A stretch of DNA of 64,000 nucleotides. Origin: GWE2-40-63 sp050179685 (GTDB taxonomy: Bacteria; Bacteroidota; Bacteroidia; Bacteroidales; SZUA-534). Location: assembly GCA_050179685.1 (NCBI GenBank), contig JBFXEW010000021.1, forward strand, positions 28,249 through 92,248, in the 5' to 3' direction. Of the stretch, positions 41,992-51,731 are shown piece after piece. Below the pieces are notes generated by a model. The model did not search any database. It was not told the DNA's origin and saw only the letters and a list, made by a program, of their open reading frames with translations. How positions within the stretch are numbered: the first letter of the stretch is position 1; every line of letters begins with the position of its first letter. A program made the position numbers and the translations under genes.

Positions 41992-42834
41992 ATGATAATT
42001 ACCATAATAGGATTGGGATTGATGGGTGGTTCGGCGGCAATAGATTTGCGCAAACGGGGAATAGCTTCACATATAATTGGAGTCGATACCGACAAGATTA
42101 ATGCCAATGCGGCCCAAAATATTGGTTTTGTTGATGAATTGCTCGACTTGGAATCTGCTGTAAAAAAGGCTGAGTTGGTTGTTGTGGCCATTCCGGTGGA
42201 TGCTGCATTGCTGGTGCTTCCCAAAGTACTCGACTGGGTCGATAAGCAGGTGGTTACCGATATGTGTTCAACCAAGGGAAAATTATTGGAGTGGGTAAAG
42301 TATCATCCCAAAAGAAGAAACTATGTGGCGGCTCATCCCATGGCTGGAACGGAGTTTTCTGGTCCCTGGGCGGCAATCTCCGGCTTATTCGACGGAAAAG
42401 CTGTGATACTTTGTGATACGGAAGACAGTGATATTCGCGCGGTGGCAACAACCAAACGTATTTTCGAAACATTAAATATGCGTGTCATCTATATGAATGG
42501 GGCCAACCACGATGTGCACGCGGCATACATTTCGCACATTTCGCACATCAGTTCATTTGCCCTGGCACTTACGGTACTCGAAAAGGAGAAAAACGAAAAG
42601 CATATTTTCGATTTAGCCAGTGGGGGATTTGATTCTACTGTTCGTCTGGCCAAGAGTTCAGCTGAAATGTGGACACCCATTTTTGGTCAAAACAAAGAGA
42701 ATGTGCTTACTGTTTTAGAAACCTACATCAGCAAACTTAAGGATTTTAAAAAGTCCATCGAAAACGATGACGCTGAAAAGCTGGCTAAACTGATAAAAGA
42801 GTCGAACCAAATCAGACGCGTACTTTTTAAATAG
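41992..42834 (+). CDS. tyrA: Prephenate dehydrogenase
   Basis: It oxidises prephenate to 4-hydroxyphenylpyruvate, the Tyr branch. The 280-residue protein has the dinucleotide motif IIGLGLMGGSAAIDLRKRG at the N-terminus with an acidic residue (VDTDK) after the second strand, which favours NAD. The helical C-terminal domain holds HPMAGTEFSGPWAA and HDVHAAYISHISHISSF, with the conserved histidines of the family. There is no fused chorismate mutase and no ACT domain, so it is a short monofunctional form. It is 15 bp after the aminotransferase. Confidence 0.94.
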   Translation: MIITIIGLGLMGGSAAIDLRKRGIASHIIGVDTDKINANAAQNIGFVDELLDLESAVKKAELVVVAIPVDAALLVLPKVLDWVDKQVVTDMCSTKGKLLEWVKYHPKRRNYVAAHPMAGTEFSGPWAAISGLFDGKAVILCDTEDSDIRAVATTKRIFETLNMRVIYMNGANHDVHAAYISHISHISSFALALTVLEKEKNEKHIFDLASGGFDSTVRLAKSSAEMWTPIFGQNKENVLTVLETYISKLKDFKKSIENDDAEKLAKLIKESNQIRRVLFK

Positions 42835-42899
42835 CTGTTTTTCATAACAAAATGATACAATTATCGAATCTAAATAGTAATTTCAATTTTTAAAATCAT

Positions 42900-43985
42900 A
42901 TGAACGCCATTTTGAAACATGCATTTAAAGGTTGGGGACTCGAAAATCCCGATCGTCCACTAATAATTGCCGGACCATGCAGTGCTGAATCCGAAGAACA
43001 GGTTCTTGATACAGCACGTCAGTTAAAAGCTATGAATGTACAGATTTACCGTGCAGGTATCTGGAAACCACGAACCCGGCCAAATTCATTCGAAGGTGTT
43101 GGAAGCATTGGTTTGGAATGGTTAAAGCTGGTGCAAAAAGAGCTTGGAATGAAAGTTTCCACCGAAGTTGCCAACGTAAAGCACGTTTACGAAGCGCTGC
43201 GCTATGGTGTCGATATTATTTGGATAGGAGCCCGCACATCGGCCAATCCTTTTGCCATGCAGGAAATTGCCGATGCTTTAAAAGGAGTTGATATTCCGGT
43301 TTTTGTAAAAAACCCGGTAAATCCCGATGTGGATTTATGGATGGGAGCCATAGAGCGAATTCAGGGAGCCGGCATCACACGGGTGGGAGCCATTCACCGG
43401 GGTTTTTCAACTTTTGATAAAACACGATATCGCAATGCCCCACAGTGGCAATTACCTATTGAATTACGTCGAAAAATGCCGGATATTCCCATGATTTGCG
43501 ATCCAAGTCATATTGGCGGGCGTCGCGATATTTTGCAGGAAATTTCACAAAAAGCACTCGACCTGAACTACGACGGCTTAATCATTGAAACCCATTGCAA
43601 TCCCGATAAGGCCTGGAGCGATGCGCAACAGCAAATAACACCAAACGAACTGAGTAAGCTGCTGGGTAAGCTGGTATTGCGCAATATGAATACCGATAAT
43701 CCGGTTTTTCTGCACACTTTAGAGGATTTACGCCAACAAATTGATAAATTCGACGATGAATTGCTGACAATTATTGAAGAACGCATGAAAGTGGCCGAAA
43801 AAATTGGGGAATACAAAAAAATAAACAACATCACCATTTTACAGCCCGATCGCTGGCAGGAGATTCTAAATAAGGTACTTGAAAAAGGGAAGAACCGCGA
43901 TTTAAGCGATGACTTTTTAATCGGTCTTTTTAAAGCAATTCACCAGGAGTCTATCAATAAACAAACACGCATCATGAACGATTAA
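42900..43985 (+). CDS. Bifunctional DAHP synthase (KDO8P type)-chorismate mutase
   Basis: It starts the shikimate pathway (PEP plus erythrose 4-phosphate) and also converts chorismate to prephenate. Residues ~1-265 are the type I-beta DAHP synthase barrel: IIAGPCSAESEEQVLDTA, YRAGIWKPRTRPNSFEGVG, VKNPVNPD and CDPSHIGGRRD. Residues ~270-361 are an AroQ-type chorismate mutase helix bundle, LEDLRQQIDKFDDELLTIIEER. In this class the mutase domain is often the site of feedback inhibition by prephenate. The C-terminal placement of the mutase is the arrangement common in Bacteroidota. It lies 65 bp after tyrA and continues the same operon. Confidence 0.94.
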   Translation: MNAILKHAFKGWGLENPDRPLIIAGPCSAESEEQVLDTARQLKAMNVQIYRAGIWKPRTRPNSFEGVGSIGLEWLKLVQKELGMKVSTEVANVKHVYEALRYGVDIIWIGARTSANPFAMQEIADALKGVDIPVFVKNPVNPDVDLWMGAIERIQGAGITRVGAIHRGFSTFDKTRYRNAPQWQLPIELRRKMPDIPMICDPSHIGGRRDILQEISQKALDLNYDGLIIETHCNPDKAWSDAQQQITPNELSKLLGKLVLRNMNTDNPVFLHTLEDLRQQIDKFDDELLTIIEERMKVAEKIGEYKKINNITILQPDRWQEILNKVLEKGKNRDLSDDFLIGLFKAIHQESINKQTRIMND

Positions 43986-44048
43986 TTTTCAAAAATAAAC
44001 CGTTGAAAATATTAATTTAAAAGTCCTCGAAAAACCTGTAATTTACTT

Positions 44049-45071
44049 ATGAAAGAACTCATCATAAAAGGCGAACTCTCTGATTCTCAAATACTGGTTG
44101 GCGAAAGTTTTTTAAACTTTGCCAGGTATTTACCCAAAAACAGGCAGGTAATTGTCCTGACCGACGATAGAATTCAGAAACTTTATGGTTCGCATTTTAC
44201 GGCTTATCAAACCATTGTAATTGGACAAACTGAAAAAGTGAAGACTCTGGCAACGGTCGATGCAATTATTGAGCAATTAATTACGCTTCAGGCCGACCGC
44301 AGTACTTTTTTATTGGTGGTTGGTGGCGGCATTGTCTGCGATATAGGTGGTTTTGTAGCATCCATTTACATGAGGGGGATAGCTTTTGGTTTTATTTCCA
44401 CTACACTTTTATCGCAGGTTGATGCCAGTGTAGGCGGAAAAAATGGGGTGAATTTCAGCGGTTTTAAAAACATTGTCGGAACTTTCAATCAGCCCAGGTT
44501 TGTTATTTGCGATCCACAAATGCTTACAACACTCAAGCCCGATGAATTAATCAACGGATTTGCCGAGATTGTAAAGCATACGCTTATTGCTGATAAAGCT
44601 ATGTTTCATTGGTTAAGCCAGCATTTTGAAAAAGCATTGAGTCTGGATGCCGACACCATTGAAAAACTGGTGTTTAATTCCGTTTCTATTAAAGCTTCTA
44701 TTGTAAATAAAGACGAGAAAGAACAGGGTGAGCGCCGAAAACTGAACCTGGGACATACCTACGGACATGCCATTGAAAAAGTTTTTCATTTATCGCACGG
44801 TAAAGCAGTAAGTTTAGGATTGGTAGTCGCTGCCCGATTGTCGATGGAAAAAGGATTCTTAAATAATGATGAATTTCACCAGATAATGCAATTATTAAAG
44901 GATCTGAAACTGCCTGTTGAAATTCCAGATAAACAAGAAAGGGTTTTACAAGCCTTGACCATGGACAAAAAGCGGAAAGGAGCGCTGGTTCATTTTATAC
45001 TGATTGAGGGAATTGGCCAGGCACGAATTGAACCCATTGCGTTAAATGTATTGCAAAAAATGCTAACTTAA
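44049..45071 (+). CDS. aroB: 3-dehydroquinate synthase
   Basis: It cyclises DAHP to 3-dehydroquinate using NAD and a divalent metal. The 340-residue protein has VVGGGIVCDIGGFVASIYMRG, the substrate-loop FISTTLLSQVDASVGGKNGVN and the metal-binding LNLGHTYGHAIEK. These motifs are diagnostic of AroB rather than of related glycerol dehydrogenases. It is 63 bp after the DAHP synthase-mutase gene and 34 bp before aroD. Confidence 0.96.
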   Translation: MKELIIKGELSDSQILVGESFLNFARYLPKNRQVIVLTDDRIQKLYGSHFTAYQTIVIGQTEKVKTLATVDAIIEQLITLQADRSTFLLVVGGGIVCDIGGFVASIYMRGIAFGFISTTLLSQVDASVGGKNGVNFSGFKNIVGTFNQPRFVICDPQMLTTLKPDELINGFAEIVKHTLIADKAMFHWLSQHFEKALSLDADTIEKLVFNSVSIKASIVNKDEKEQGERRKLNLGHTYGHAIEKVFHLSHGKAVSLGLVVAARLSMEKGFLNNDEFHQIMQLLKDLKLPVEIPDKQERVLQALTMDKKRKGALVHFILIEGIGQARIEPIALNVLQKMLT

Positions 45072-45105
45072 TAGCAAAATTATTAATTACACAAACAATT
45101 ACCTT

Positions 45106-45735
45106 ATGCTTTGTCGTTCTGTTGCAGTTCAAGGGCTCGATAAGATAATAGAAGCCATCGATGGAGCCGCTTTGGCTGAAATACGTATCGAAAAATCGAA
45201 TTTATCCATTACTGAAGTTAAAGAATTATTTAGCTACCATAAAAATCTGATAGCTACCTGCAGGCCGGTTGGAATAAGCAAGCAGGAGCGTAAATCGTTG
45301 TTAATGGCTGCTATTGAGGGCGGTGCGCAATGGATCGATCTCGAAATTGAATCGGATTTTGAGTATTGCAGCAGCCTTTTGGCTTTTGCAAAAGAAAAGG
45401 GATGCAAGGTTATTGTATCGTATCACAATTACGAGTACACGCCTGATTCGTTTCTGTTATGTAAAGTGGTGAACGAAGCGCGTAAAAAACAAGCCGATCT
45501 TGTAAAAATAGCCACTCAGGTAAATGATAAAACCGATAATGCACGTTTGCTTTGTTTGTATAATCAGGGTCTTCCGATTATTGCCATTGGAATGGGGCCG
45601 CTTGGAAAAATAACCCGGGTTGCCGCACTTGAACTGGGAGCCCCATTTACCTTTGTAAGTATGGACGATAATTCAAAAACTGCTCCTGGGCAATTGAGCG
45701 AAGAACAGATGAGAAAGATTTTAAACAGCTTATAA
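45106..45735 (+). CDS. aroD: 3-dehydroquinate dehydratase, type I
   Basis: It dehydrates 3-dehydroquinate to 3-dehydroshikimate through a Schiff base. The 209-residue barrel shows ATCRPVGISKQE, the general-base histidine in IVSYHNYEYTP and the Schiff-base lysine in ADLVKIATQVND; the C-terminus reads TRVAALELGAPFTF. It is at the short end for the family (about 210-250). Many Bacteroidota carry the unrelated type II enzyme, so the type I form here is worth noting. It is flanked by aroB and aroA with small gaps. Confidence 0.93.
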   Translation: MLCRSVAVQGLDKIIEAIDGAALAEIRIEKSNLSITEVKELFSYHKNLIATCRPVGISKQERKSLLMAAIEGGAQWIDLEIESDFEYCSSLLAFAKEKGCKVIVSYHNYEYTPDSFLLCKVVNEARKKQADLVKIATQVNDKTDNARLLCLYNQGLPIIAIGMGPLGKITRVAALELGAPFTFVSMDDNSKTAPGQLSEEQMRKILNSL

Positions 45736-45764
45736 TCTGATTTATATATTTATTACTTAATTCA

Positions 45765-47018
45765 ATGATTAAAGTAATTCATCCCTCAGCAATTCAAGGT
45801 GAGGTAAAGGCTCCGGCTTCAAAAAGTTTTATGCAACGGGCTATTGCCCTTTCTGTATTGGCCGATGATGAAACCCTTATTGAAAATCCCTCGCGATGCG
45901 ATGATGCCTTAGCCGGACTAAATATTGCTGCCAGTTTTGGGTGCCGTATATACGACAATGGCAGTTTTATTTCTATCATTCCCAGTAAGGAAGCTTTACC
46001 ACAAAAACTGTTTTGTGGAGAATCGGGACTGGCAATCCGCTTGTTTGCACCTATTGCTGCACTTTTTGCACATCCGGTGGAATTAGCTGCCGAAGGTTCT
46101 CTTTTAAAACGTCCGGCCGGATTTGTGACTCATACACTTCAGCAATTTGGCGTTAAAGTTGAATCAAATAATGGATTTCCTCCAATAAGCATTCAGGGTC
46201 CTATTAATGCGGGAAAGGCAGATTTAGATGGAAGTTTAAGTTCTCAATTTCTTTCCGGATTGTTGATTGCGCTACCCAAAGCCAAAGGAAACAGCGTTTT
46301 AAAAGTAAAAAATTTGATGAGTATTCCTTATGTTTCGATGACATTGCAAGCCATAGAGGCTTTTGGAGGCAATATTGAAAACAAAGATTATCAGGAATTT
46401 ATCGTTCCCGGAAATCAAACTTATAAGGGTGGAACTTATAAAATTGAAGGCGATTGGAGTGGTGCGGCAGGTTTATTGGTTGCTGGAGCTATAGCCGGGA
46501 AAATTACAGTAAAGGAATTGCAATCGGCTTCATTACAGGCCGATGTGGCTATATTAAAAGCTTTACAGCAGGCAGGAGCAAGAATAAACAAAGAAGAAGA
46601 ACAGCTTACTGTTTCAAAACCCGCTGAATTACAGGCATTTGATTTTGACGCCTTACATTGTCCCGATCTTTTTCCAGTTTTGACAGCACTTGCAGCTAAC
46701 TGCAAAGGAACCAGTAAAATACACGGGGTTCATCGCCTGGTTCATAAAGAAAGCAATCGTGGTGAAGCATTAAAGCAAGAGTTTAATAAAATCGGAATAA
46801 ACATTGATATACAGGATGATATAATGTACATTACCGGAGGGACGGTAACATCCGGAAAAGTTAATGCTCACAACGATCATCGCATGGCTATGGCTTTATC
46901 TTTGGCAGCTTTAAATGCCTCAGGTCCCATAACTATTGAAGATGCATTGTGTGTAAACAAAACGTATCCCGGTTTTTATAACGATTTGGAGATCCTTGGT
47001 GTTAAGGTAATGTCTTAA
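45765..47018 (+). CDS. aroA: 5-enolpyruvylshikimate-3-phosphate synthase
   Basis: It transfers enolpyruvyl from PEP to shikimate 3-phosphate. The 417-residue protein has the N-terminal KASKSFMQRAIALSVL-like PEP/S3P-binding segment, CGESGLAIRLFAPI, SSQFLSGLLIALP and the C-terminal AHNDHRMAMALSLAAL. The second motif is GNAGTAMRP in E. coli; here the residues aligned with T97 and P101 are both Leu, while the glycine equal to G96 is kept. The gene is 29 bp after aroD and 48 bp before aroC. Confidence 0.95.
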   Translation: MIKVIHPSAIQGEVKAPASKSFMQRAIALSVLADDETLIENPSRCDDALAGLNIAASFGCRIYDNGSFISIIPSKEALPQKLFCGESGLAIRLFAPIAALFAHPVELAAEGSLLKRPAGFVTHTLQQFGVKVESNNGFPPISIQGPINAGKADLDGSLSSQFLSGLLIALPKAKGNSVLKVKNLMSIPYVSMTLQAIEAFGGNIENKDYQEFIVPGNQTYKGGTYKIEGDWSGAAGLLVAGAIAGKITVKELQSASLQADVAILKALQQAGARINKEEEQLTVSKPAELQAFDFDALHCPDLFPVLTALAANCKGTSKIHGVHRLVHKESNRGEALKQEFNKIGINIDIQDDIMYITGGTVTSGKVNAHNDHRMAMALSLAALNASGPITIEDALCVNKTYPGFYNDLEILGVKVMS

Positions 47019-47066
47019 TTTGAAATAGTTCCAAATCAAATTCTGGTATCTAAAAAAAACAAAACA

Positions 47067-48059
47067 ATGAACACATTCGGAAGAATATTTAAAATACAAT
47101 TGTTTGGCGAATCGCATGGGATGGGCGCCGGAGTAATTATTGATGGCTGCCCGGCAGGTGTTTCCTTAAGTGAATCCGATTTTGAAACAGATATAGCACG
47201 GCGGCGTCCGGGTGCAGCTGGAACTACGCCGCGTAAAGAAGCCGATTTACCGGAATTGATGAGTGGTGTATTTAATGGCAAAACCACGGGAGCTCCTTTG
47301 AGTATTTTTTTTAGGAACATGAATACCCGCTCGGGCGATTATGAAAATCTGGTAGCATCTCCCAGACCGGGTCATGCTGATTTTACCGGCAAAGTAAAAT
47401 TTGGTGGCTTTAACGACTACCGGGGCGGAGGCCATTTCAGTGCACGATTAACGGTAGGCATTGTGGCAGCAGGTGTTTTGGCCAAAAAGCTACTTACCGC
47501 ACAAACAATTAGAGCAACTTTGGTTGAAGCCGGCGGTTCAAAAAATATTGATGAAGCTGTTAATAAGGCCTTAGCGAATCAGGATTCTATTGGTGGTATA
47601 GTGGAATGTCGCGTAAAAGGTTTGCCTGCAGGACTGGGAGAACCATTTTGGGATTCGGTTGAATCCTTAATCAGTCATGCGGTATTTGCAATACCTGCAA
47701 CCAAAGGAATTGAATTTGGCAGTGGGTTTCAGGCTGCCCAAATGCCTGGTTCAGAACATAACGACGCCATAATCGATGCAAATGGAAAAACCAAATCCAA
47801 TCATGCCGGGGGAATTAACGGTGGTATCACCAATGGAAATGAATTGGTTTTCAGGGTAGCCATTAAACCTACTTCGAGTATCGGCAAATCGCAGCAAACC
47901 ATGAATTTTGAAACAAACCGGGTGGAGGAATTAAAAATTCAGGGGCGTCACGATGCTTGTGTGGCTCTACGTGTACCGCCCATTCTTGAAGCAATGACAG
48001 CAATTGTTTTAGCCGATTTAATGCTGCTGGAACAAAAAGTTCCCAGAATTTTCCGATAA
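47067..48059 (+). CDS. aroC: Chorismate synthase
   Basis: It makes chorismate from EPSP using reduced FMN. The 330-residue protein begins with FGRIFKIQLFGESHGMGAG and has ARRRPGAAGTTPRKEAD, RPGHADFTGKVKFGG and GGINGGITNGNELVFRVAIKPTSS. It is somewhat shorter than the usual ~360 residues, mainly within the middle of the protein, but all main motifs are present. It is the last gene of the aromatic operon, converging with pyruvate kinase across 13 bp. aroE and aroK are not in the operon. Confidence 0.95.
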   Translation: MNTFGRIFKIQLFGESHGMGAGVIIDGCPAGVSLSESDFETDIARRRPGAAGTTPRKEADLPELMSGVFNGKTTGAPLSIFFRNMNTRSGDYENLVASPRPGHADFTGKVKFGGFNDYRGGGHFSARLTVGIVAAGVLAKKLLTAQTIRATLVEAGGSKNIDEAVNKALANQDSIGGIVECRVKGLPAGLGEPFWDSVESLISHAVFAIPATKGIEFGSGFQAAQMPGSEHNDAIIDANGKTKSNHAGGINGGITNGNELVFRVAIKPTSSIGKSQQTMNFETNRVEELKIQGRHDACVALRVPPILEAMTAIVLADLMLLEQKVPRIFR

Positions 48060-48072
48060 TTTTTGAATGAAA

Positions 48073-49494
48073 TTAAAAATAAGAAAGCTTGACCATATTG
48101 GTTTGACCGCGCTTATTTAAGGGAATACTGCCCACATGAACAAGTAATTCGCTTTCATCAATTAAATTGTTCTCTTTTAAATACTTGAGTGTAAATTCAA
48201 CCGCATCGTTTGTAAATAAAAACTCGTCGGTTAAGTAGGGCCTTGTTCCCCAAAGCAAAGACATTTGCCGCAATAAACCTTTTTCAGGAGTAAAAGCAAA
48301 GATATTGGCATCGGGGCGGTGACTGGCAATCCGGAAGGCTGTATAACCCGAATAGGTAAGTACAATAATCGATTTAGCCCGGGTTTGTTGCGCCATGGTG
48401 CAGGCGCTGCTACAAATAGAATCGGGAATGAAAGAATGGTTCATTACCGAAGGAGAATGTTCGCGGTAATATTTATAACCTTTTTGTTCGGTATAGCTAA
48501 TTATCTTGTGCATGCTTTGAATAACTTCAACCGGATATTGCCCTACACTGGTTTCGCCGCTTAGCATTAAGGCACTGGCTCCGTCAATTACAGCATTGGC
48601 TACATCGTTTGCTTCCGCCCTGGTGGGACTGAAGTTTTGTATCATGCTTTCCATCATTTGAGTAGCAATGATTACCGGTTTGGCATATTTAATGCACTTT
48701 TCGACCAGCATTTTTTGCATCAACGGAACTTCGTGAAAGGGCATTTCTACGCCCAAATCACCGCGAGCCACCATTACACCATCGGTAACGTCAATTATAT
48801 TATCGATTTCTTTAAGCGCTTCGGGTTTTTCAATTTTGGCAATTACCTTGGTATGTTTTTTCTTCTTCCGGATTAAATCCTTTAAATCAGCAATATCGGT
48901 AACCGAACGCACAAACGACAGTGCAATCCAGTCGACTCCGTGATCCAATGCAAAATTGGCATCTTCAATATCTTTTCGGGTAAGACTGGGCAAGGAGATG
49001 TGTGTACTGGGAAGGTTAACCCCTTTTTTCGAAGATAAAATACCTCCGTGGATTACCCTGGCTCTAACCAGGTTCACTTTATTGGTAAAAACAGCTTCCA
49101 GTTTTAGCTTTCCGTCGTCAATTAAAATTACATCGCCCGGTTTTACATCCATGGGAAATAGCTTGTAACTCATGTACACTTTTTTTGCGGTTCCCAGGCA
49201 TTCCTCGTTAACAAAATCAATTTCTTCACCATCAACAAGTTGCACTCCATTGTTTTCAATATCGCCAACCCGTAGTTTGGGACCCTGCAAATCGACAAGC
49301 AGGGCAACATTGGTATTTTTTTCCTGATTCAAATCGAGTATGTGTTCAATTACCTGCTTGTGATCGGCATGCGTTCCATGCGAAAAATTCAAACGAAAAA
49401 CATTAACGCCGGCATCGATTAACTGGTTTATCATCTGGCGCGATGAAGAGGCCGGGCCGACTGTAGCTACAATCTTGGTTCTGTTGAAATGCAT
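48073..49494 (-). CDS. pyk: Pyruvate kinase
   Basis: It converts PEP and ADP to pyruvate and ATP. The 473-residue protein has TKIVATVGPASSS, RLNFSHGTHADH, the active-site IAKIEKPEAL, VMVARGDLGVEMP and ATQMMESMIQNFSPTRAE; the C-terminal allosteric domain follows from about residue 350. It competes for PEP with the first enzyme of the neighbouring aromatic operon, though the shared location may be chance. It is monocistronic on the minus strand, divergent from the hydantoinase gene. Confidence 0.97.
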   Translation of the reverse strand: MHFNRTKIVATVGPASSSRQMINQLIDAGVNVFRLNFSHGTHADHKQVIEHILDLNQEKNTNVALLVDLQGPKLRVGDIENNGVQLVDGEEIDFVNEECLGTAKKVYMSYKLFPMDVKPGDVILIDDGKLKLEAVFTNKVNLVRARVIHGGILSSKKGVNLPSTHISLPSLTRKDIEDANFALDHGVDWIALSFVRSVTDIADLKDLIRKKKKHTKVIAKIEKPEALKEIDNIIDVTDGVMVARGDLGVEMPFHEVPLMQKMLVEKCIKYAKPVIIATQMMESMIQNFSPTRAEANDVANAVIDGASALMLSGETSVGQYPVEVIQSMHKIISYTEQKGYKYYREHSPSVMNHSFIPDSICSSACTMAQQTRAKSIIVLTYSGYTAFRIASHRPDANIFAFTPEKGLLRQMSLLWGTRPYLTDEFLFTNDAVEFTLKYLKENNLIDESELLVHVGSIPLNKRGQTNMVKLSYF

Positions 49495-49609
49495 CTTATA
49501 CTAATTTTGTTACTTATCCTATATTTCGGTTTGAAAGTTAAACAATTTCGGGCTAATTTGGCTACCTTTCGCATCCCGGATAAAAAAATGTTAACAAAAA
49601 CCGAAAAAT

Positions 49610-50989
49610 ATGAAGTATCTGCTTATTAAAAATGGTTTGCTTATCGATGCCCATAAAAAAGAACAAGCTGACTTACTTATTGGCGATAGCAAAATACTTC
49701 AGCGAAAGCCTGACATTCAATCTTATCCTCAAGAAACACAAATAATCGATGCGAAAAACAATTACGTAATTCCCGGAGGAATCGATCCCCATGTACATTT
49801 CCATTTAGCAACCTCAGCCGGTTATTCGGCCGACGATTTTTACACCGGTTCTAAAGCTGCATTAGCAGGAGGAACAACAACAATAATCGATTTTATTACA
49901 CCAAAAGCCAGTCAAACTTTTCAGGAAGCTTTTCCGGAGCGCATAGCAGAAGCCAACAATTGCCTTTGTGATTATGCTTTCCATATCAGTCCAATATACT
50001 GGGATTTAACCATGGCCAAACAAATGGAATATGCTGTTAATGAATTGGGAATAAACTCTTTTAAAGTTTATATGGCCTATAAACAAACCATCGGCATTGA
50101 TACCACTGCTTTGCGAAAAGTGATGGAACAGGCGGCAAAACTTAATGCGCTGGTAACCATTCATGCTGAAGATGGTGATGCCATTGATGACTTACAAAAA
50201 CATTTTTTAGCCAATGGACAAAAAGAACCTTATTATCATGCTTTATCGCGACCGGCCAGCGTTGAAGCCAATGCGGTAAAAACAGCCATTAATCTGGCAG
50301 ATGAAACCGGAGCAAGCATTTATTTTGTACATATAAGTGCTGCTGAATCGTTGTGGCATATTGCCGAAGCACAAAAAAAAGGCCTGGCAGTTTATGCGGA
50401 AACCTGTCCGCAATACCTGCTTTTTACGCACAAAAAACTAAAAGGAACCTTTAAACAAACAGCTCCGTTTGTTTTCAGTCCGGCTTTAAAAGACGACTCA
50501 GATAAAAAAGCACTTTGGAATGCCTTGAGTTCGGGAATTGTAACAAGTGTTGGAACCGATCATTGTCCCTTCAATCTTGATGGACAAAAAAACCTGGGAA
50601 AAGACGACTTTACCAAAATACCCAATGGAACAGGAGGCGTAGAATATCGCCTGAGTAGTTTGTTCACGCATGGAGTTTTAAAGGGTATTTTATCGTTAGA
50701 ACAATGGGTTGGCTTAACTTCAGCACAGGTGGCAAAAATATTTGGCTTGAAACATAAAGGAGCGTTGCAAGCTGGATATGATGCCGATGTTGTAATATGG
50801 AATCCCAACGAAAAATTTACGGCTACACTGCAAAATCAATGGCAACAATGCGATTCCAGTATTTATGAAGGCCTGGAATTCACTGGCAAAGCTCAGGTGG
50901 TAATAAAAAATGGAAAAATAGTTTTCGAAAACAATGAATTTCAAGAAATTAAAGGTTCTTACCTAAAGCGACAAGCCATGCTGCTGTAA
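49610..50989 (+). CDS. Dihydropyrimidinase/hydantoinase (HyuA-like)
   Basis: The 459-residue amidohydrolase has the metal motif H61-x-H63 in GGIDPHVHFHLAT, the carboxylated lysine K152 in NSFKVYMAYK, VTIHAEDGD, YFVHISAAES and D317 in VGTDHCPFN. The features fit D-hydantoinase/dihydropyrimidinase rather than dihydroorotase or allantoinase. E. coli hyuA (ygeZ) is part of the purine-breakdown cluster with ygfK and ssnA, so this gene is the likely missing ring-opening enzyme of the module at 19-33 kb, although it lies about 17 kb away. Pyrimidine catabolism is the alternative, but no dihydropyrimidine dehydrogenase is seen. Confidence 0.9.
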   Translation: MKYLLIKNGLLIDAHKKEQADLLIGDSKILQRKPDIQSYPQETQIIDAKNNYVIPGGIDPHVHFHLATSAGYSADDFYTGSKAALAGGTTTIIDFITPKASQTFQEAFPERIAEANNCLCDYAFHISPIYWDLTMAKQMEYAVNELGINSFKVYMAYKQTIGIDTTALRKVMEQAAKLNALVTIHAEDGDAIDDLQKHFLANGQKEPYYHALSRPASVEANAVKTAINLADETGASIYFVHISAAESLWHIAEAQKKGLAVYAETCPQYLLFTHKKLKGTFKQTAPFVFSPALKDDSDKKALWNALSSGIVTSVGTDHCPFNLDGQKNLGKDDFTKIPNGTGGVEYRLSSLFTHGVLKGILSLEQWVGLTSAQVAKIFGLKHKGALQAGYDADVVIWNPNEKFTATLQNQWQQCDSSIYEGLEFTGKAQVVIKNGKIVFENNEFQEIKGSYLKRQAMLL

Positions 50990-51007
50990 TAAGGCATTGC
51001 ACAGTTT

Positions 51008-51532
51008 TCACTCGTTTAGTCTGTATTTTTGCAGGGGCAGGTATTCCGCTCCCGTTGGTTTTAAAAGAGATTCGTAAAGCACAAGCTGCTTAATTTGCAC
51101 GCTTTTACCTGTAAACGAATCCTCGGTTAAAACAACATCTGTATGGCCTTTAAAGCGGGCTAAGGTGGTATGAATTTTTATTTCGACATTAGTTTTTTGA
51201 GAAAAATATAAGGCAACTTTTTGATACAATTCCTTAAATTCATGGCTTGGTTTAAACTGTGCCCAAATCATATAAGGACGTCTTTTTGGCATCATTACCA
51301 ATTTATCAAATTCCAATTCAAAAACTTGCTGCTTATTTACAAGTGCGTACAATTCCTCTTTAAGTTTGTCGATCATTAATTCGTTAAAATCTCCAATAAA
51401 AAACAAAGTAACATGAAGGTTATCAATGGGAACCCAGCGTACCGGGCCGCTTAAACGGACTAAACTTTTAGCAGCAATCAAATTTTCTTTAAAATATCGT
51501 GGAAGTTCAAATGCCAGAAAAAGTCGTTTCAT
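51008..51532 (-). CDS. thpR: RNA 2',3'-cyclic phosphodiesterase (2H family, LigT/ThpR)
   Basis: The protein has the two HxTx motifs of the 2H phosphoesterase family, HVTLFFIGDF and HTTLARFKG, and starts KRLFLAFELP, typical of ThpR/LigT. These enzymes open 2',3'-cyclic phosphates on RNA or act as a 2'-5' ligase in vitro. The frame extends to an ATG at 51565, but the internal ATG at 51532 puts the conserved strand at the N-terminus and is preferred, giving 174 residues. It converges with the hydantoinase gene and has no functional neighbour. Confidence 0.9.
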   Translation of the reverse strand: MKRLFLAFELPRYFKENLIAAKSLVRLSGPVRWVPIDNLHVTLFFIGDFNELMIDKLKEELYALVNKQQVFELEFDKLVMMPKRRPYMIWAQFKPSHEFKELYQKVALYFSQKTNVEIKIHTTLARFKGHTDVVLTEDSFTGKSVQIKQLVLYESLLKPTGAEYLPLQKYRLNE

Positions 51533-51731
51533 TTCTTCAAAAAAGATTAAAATATTAGCAAGCAAAACACAATATAAAAGAATTCTACTTAACTTTTAAC
51601 TCTTAAAAATTGTTATTTAATCAAAAAGCTGGCTGTTTTATTATTAAATACTAATCAATAATAGGTAGCTTTATATTTTTGATGCGTAAATTTATGGCAA
51701 ATAATCTGGTGTTTTACAAACTTATTCAACA

